In this document: in pieces, positions 34,319 to 36,093 of the stretch
Layout of the letters: each line of letters begins with the position of its first letter
How positions within the stretch are numbered: position 1 is the stretch's first letter
Position numbers and translations under genes: made by a program
Notes under the pieces: generated by a model
What the model saw: only the letters and a program-made list of their open reading frames with translations
Database searches by the model: none
What the model was told of the DNA's origin: nothing
Assembly (NCBI GenBank): GCA_024682415.1
Contig: JAIKZG010000045.1
Location: 1 to 36,093 of the forward strand
Length of the DNA stretch: 36,093 nucleotides
Direction of reading: 5' to 3'
DNA from: Prevotella sp.
GTDB taxonomy: Bacteria > Bacteroidota > Bacteroidia > Bacteroidales > Bacteroidaceae

Positions 34319-35370
34319 GTTTTTATCGTTTCCATCTTGTTTTCCGTTTCATGCCATTCGTCAGCTTCCACGCTGTCGGGCATGATTCCTCCGCCCGCGA
34401 AAAGACGCACCCTGTTTTTTGCCAAAAGCTTCATGCAGCGCAACGTAACAAACAGCTGCGAAGAGCCGTCCACATTCAGCAGACCAGCAAAACCGCTGTA
34501 ATACTCGCGATCTATCGTTTCATTATCCAATATAAACTCGCGCGTTTCTTCCTTTGGCATTCCGCAGACGGCAGGAGTAGGAAACAAAGCGTCTATCAAA
34601 GCACTCTGATTACTGCCGGCATTATAAGAGAAATCGCTGCGCAGATGCACCAGATTGCCGGCTCTCGACGTATATACATCCGACTCGGTCACAGAATCAG
34701 ACACATCGAGAAGTCTTTTCTTTATATAATCAGCCACAATGCGCTGCTCATTCTTATTCTTTTCACTCCACACTATGCGATGGTCAAGCCCCGAGCCTAA
34801 CGGATTGTCGAATCCATATTGCTTCGCGCTGAGGTTCATCGTGCCTGCCAATGCCATGGTGTGGCCCACTCCCCCTGTCTCGCTCATCAGCAATTCAGGA
34901 GTAGCCATCAGCCATGTGCCGGTAATCTCCGTGCTTATCATTGCCACAAACATTCGCGGATAACGTTTGCAGGCATTCATGAAAGTGGCTTCCATATCAA
35001 GCTCACTTCTATAATTCACATCATCATATCTGGCAAGCACCACCTTGCTGAAATGCTTCTCGTCGATTTCATGTTTGCATTTTGAGAAATCGCAAGCATA
35101 CTGTTGGCGCTCGGCCTCTATCTTTTCGTATGATTTTGTGAGTTCCTCCTTTATATAATAAGGTGTAGTGCTTTTCACCGATTGCGTCCGCCAGCTGTAA
35201 TCGCGCATAATGATTATAGGATGAGCATCATCACACTTGAACGGAGCAAAGACAAAACCGCTTTTCCCCTTCAACTCAACGCACGACGACACGCATTCCA
35301 CATTTTCATCCTCGCACTCAATACGAATAAAATCCGCCTGTCTCGGCAAACGATAATAAACAATCGCCAT
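34294..35370 (-). CDS. menF: Isochorismate synthase
   Basis: This 358-residue chorismate-binding enzyme converts chorismate to isochorismate, the entry step of menaquinone synthesis. The catalytic core is complete: KVVLARYDDV, TPELLMSETGG, MALAGTMN, HLRSDF, FPTPAVCGMPKEE, REYYSGFAGL, FAGGGIMPDS and the final glutamate-rich ETENKMETI. The variable N-terminal part (1-100) is short. It overlaps menD by 25 bp. Its position beside menD argues for a menaquinone rather than siderophore role. Confidence 0.93.
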   Translation of the reverse strand: MAIVYYRLPRQADFIRIECEDENVECVSSCVELKGKSGFVFAPFKCDDAHPIIIMRDYSWRTQSVKSTTPYYIKEELTKSYEKIEAERQQYACDFSKCKHEIDEKHFSKVVLARYDDVNYRSELDMEATFMNACKRYPRMFVAMISTEITGTWLMATPELLMSETGGVGHTMALAGTMNLSAKQYGFDNPLGSGLDHRIVWSEKNKNEQRIVADYIKKRLLDVSDSVTESDVYTSRAGNLVHLRSDFSYNAGSNQSALIDALFPTPAVCGMPKEETREFILDNETIDREYYSGFAGLLNVDGSSQLFVTLRCMKLLAKNRVRLFAGGGIMPDSVEADEWHETENKMETIKTCIATKKM

Positions 35371-35387
35371 TTCTGCTTATAGATGGA

Positions 35388-35801
35388 TTATTTCTTAGGA
35401 GTTATCACGTAGTTGGTTACTTCCACAGAAGAGATTACATCATCGTCCTCATCCATTATTTCGATGTGCCAAACATGCAGTTTGTGACCTCTGCTCACAA
35501 GCTTTGCATGAGCAGTCACCCACGAACCTTCCTCCACAGCCTTCACATGATTTCCGCTCACGTTTATGCCCACACATATCTTGTTGGGGCAAATAGCCAT
35601 TGAAGCCACGCCTGCCAAATTTTCCGCCAAAGCCAAAGACGCGCCACCGCTGAGGAAACCAAACGGCTGCTTATTGCGATCATCCACCTTCATGCGAGCC
35701 ATGCAAGTATCCTCTTCGGGAGTAGATATAAATTCCATGCCAAGAGTTTTCGAAAGTCCCTCCTGACCAGTTATCATCTCATTAAGTTTGTCTACGTTCA
35801 T
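35388..35801 (-). CDS. Hotdog-fold acyl-CoA thioesterase, probable DHNA-CoA thioesterase
   Basis: This 137-residue PaaI/YdiI-like hotdog protein has FGFLSGGASLALAENLAG, with the expected catalytic Glu60, and GINVSGNHVKAV. In the active-site loop Ser51 stands where related enzymes usually have His. As first gene of a thioesterase-menF-menD-menB run, 17 bp before menF, it is a good candidate for hydrolysing 1,4-dihydroxy-2-naphthoyl-CoA (the MenI role), which is inference from context. A -7 box TAATTTTG lies at 35835-35842. Confidence 0.82.
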   Translation of the reverse strand: MNVDKLNEMITGQEGLSKTLGMEFISTPEEDTCMARMKVDDRNKQPFGFLSGGASLALAENLAGVASMAICPNKICVGINVSGNHVKAVEEGSWVTAHAKLVSRGHKLHVWHIEIMDEDDDVISSVEVTNYVITPKK

Positions 35802-35912
35802 CGTTTTAGCTTTAAAAATGTGTTTTGATATTTACAAAATTAATAAAAAAGGATATACCTAAGCACTAAGAACAACTATTTTTATATTTTTTGAAAAAAA
35901 GTTGCAGAAAAA

Positions 35913-35944
35913 TTTGGAGGTTCCGCATAAAAGCAATACCTTTG
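35913..35944 (+). promoter_or_regulatory. Promoter of tRNA-Arg
   Basis: TTTG (35913-35916) and TACCTTTG (35937-35944) are 20 bp apart. The tRNA begins about 30 bp after the predicted transcription start. Confidence 0.7.
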
Positions 35945-35982
35945 CACTCGCAAATAAGGAACAACGCCTTACAAAAGCGAAT

Positions 35983-36059
35983 GGCTCCGTAGCTCAACTG
36001 AATAGAGCATCTGACTACGGATCAGAAGGTTATGGGTTTGAATCCCTTCGGAGTCACCA
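35983..36059 (+). tRNA. tRNA-Arg, anticodon ACG
   Basis: The full cloverleaf is visible: acceptor GGCTCCG/CGGAGTC with one G.U, D-arm GCTC/GAGC, anticodon stem TCTGA/TCAGA with loop CTACGGA (anticodon 36017-36019), T-arm, discriminator A and an encoded CCA. A34 should be deaminated to inosine to read CGU, CGC and CGA. Position 19 is A and position 56 is T, in place of the near-universal G19 and C56; the change is compensatory. Position 50-64 in the T-stem is a T-T mismatch. Confidence 0.95.
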
Positions 36060-36093
36060 AAAGAACTGCAAGATTTTCTTGCGGTTCTTTTTT
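36060..36093 (+). terminator. Terminator of tRNA-Arg
   Basis: The stem GAACTGCAAG/CTTGCGGTTC has one G.T pair and a 5-nt loop, and is followed by a T run to the end of the window. It starts directly after the encoded CCA. Confidence 0.9.

Noticed and set aside
33377..34501. 374-codon plus-strand frame opposite menD and menF
   Set aside because: It has no recognisable domain and is rich in His, Arg and Ser as expected from antisense reading of well-conserved men genes.

Overview
The window reads as chromosomal DNA of a Bacteroidales bacterium, most likely a Prevotella/Segatella-type member of the Prevotellaceae. The reasons are: promoters with a TAnnTTTG -7 box and a TTTG/TTG -33 box at 19-20 bp spacing in front of many genes; fimbrillin-type lipoproteins; a metalloprotease ending in a type IX secretion-like tail; the gene run ftsX-DUF3098-uppP-truB-queA-folK; and men genes in Bacteroidales order. 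The species call is inference.

Layout. (1) 1-2638: a minus-strand fimbrillin-like lipoprotein with a long structured 5' leader, a promoter, and nine 40-bp tandem repeats upstream. (2) 2639-9229: the minus-strand operon leuA-leuC-leuD-cimA-leuB. It makes leucine and, through citramalate, 2-ketobutyrate for isoleucine. It is preceded by an isoleucine-rich leader peptide, a terminator hairpin and a matching antiterminator segment. (3) 9305-9756: two paralogous 28-residue hydrophobic peptides with their own promoter, operator-like palindrome and terminator. (4) 9822-12488: two small winged-helix proteins and aspS. (5) 12575-15781: plus-strand DUF1573 protein, EFR1-type flavodoxin/ferredoxin and a secreted M6-like protease. 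(6) 15834-17682: kduD-kduI for unsaturated uronate breakdown. (7) 17685-22147: folK, queA, truB, uppP, DUF3098, ftsX. (8) 22168-25050: a radical SAM protein and dnaG. (9) 25101-27395: a second copy of the repeat-promoter-leader-lipoprotein module. (10) 27489-30837: maeB and ispE. (11) 30844-35801: an AraC-type regulator, then menB, menD, menF and a hotdog thioesterase. (12) 35913-36093: tRNA-Arg(ACG).

Two observations stand out. First, the two lipoprotein genes, 25 kb apart, share a whole expression cassette: a 40-bp repeat array, 65 identical bases across the promoter, and a 5' leader in which three helices, including a pseudoknot, are kept although their sequences differ. This looks like an undescribed cis-acting RNA and repeat system for surface lipoproteins. 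Second, the leu/cim operon carries a complete ribosome-mediated attenuator keyed to isoleucine codons, which fits an operon that contains citramalate synthase. The pair of 28-residue peptides is a third unexplained item.

All functional calls rest on reading motifs and on family knowledge. No database search or folding program was run.
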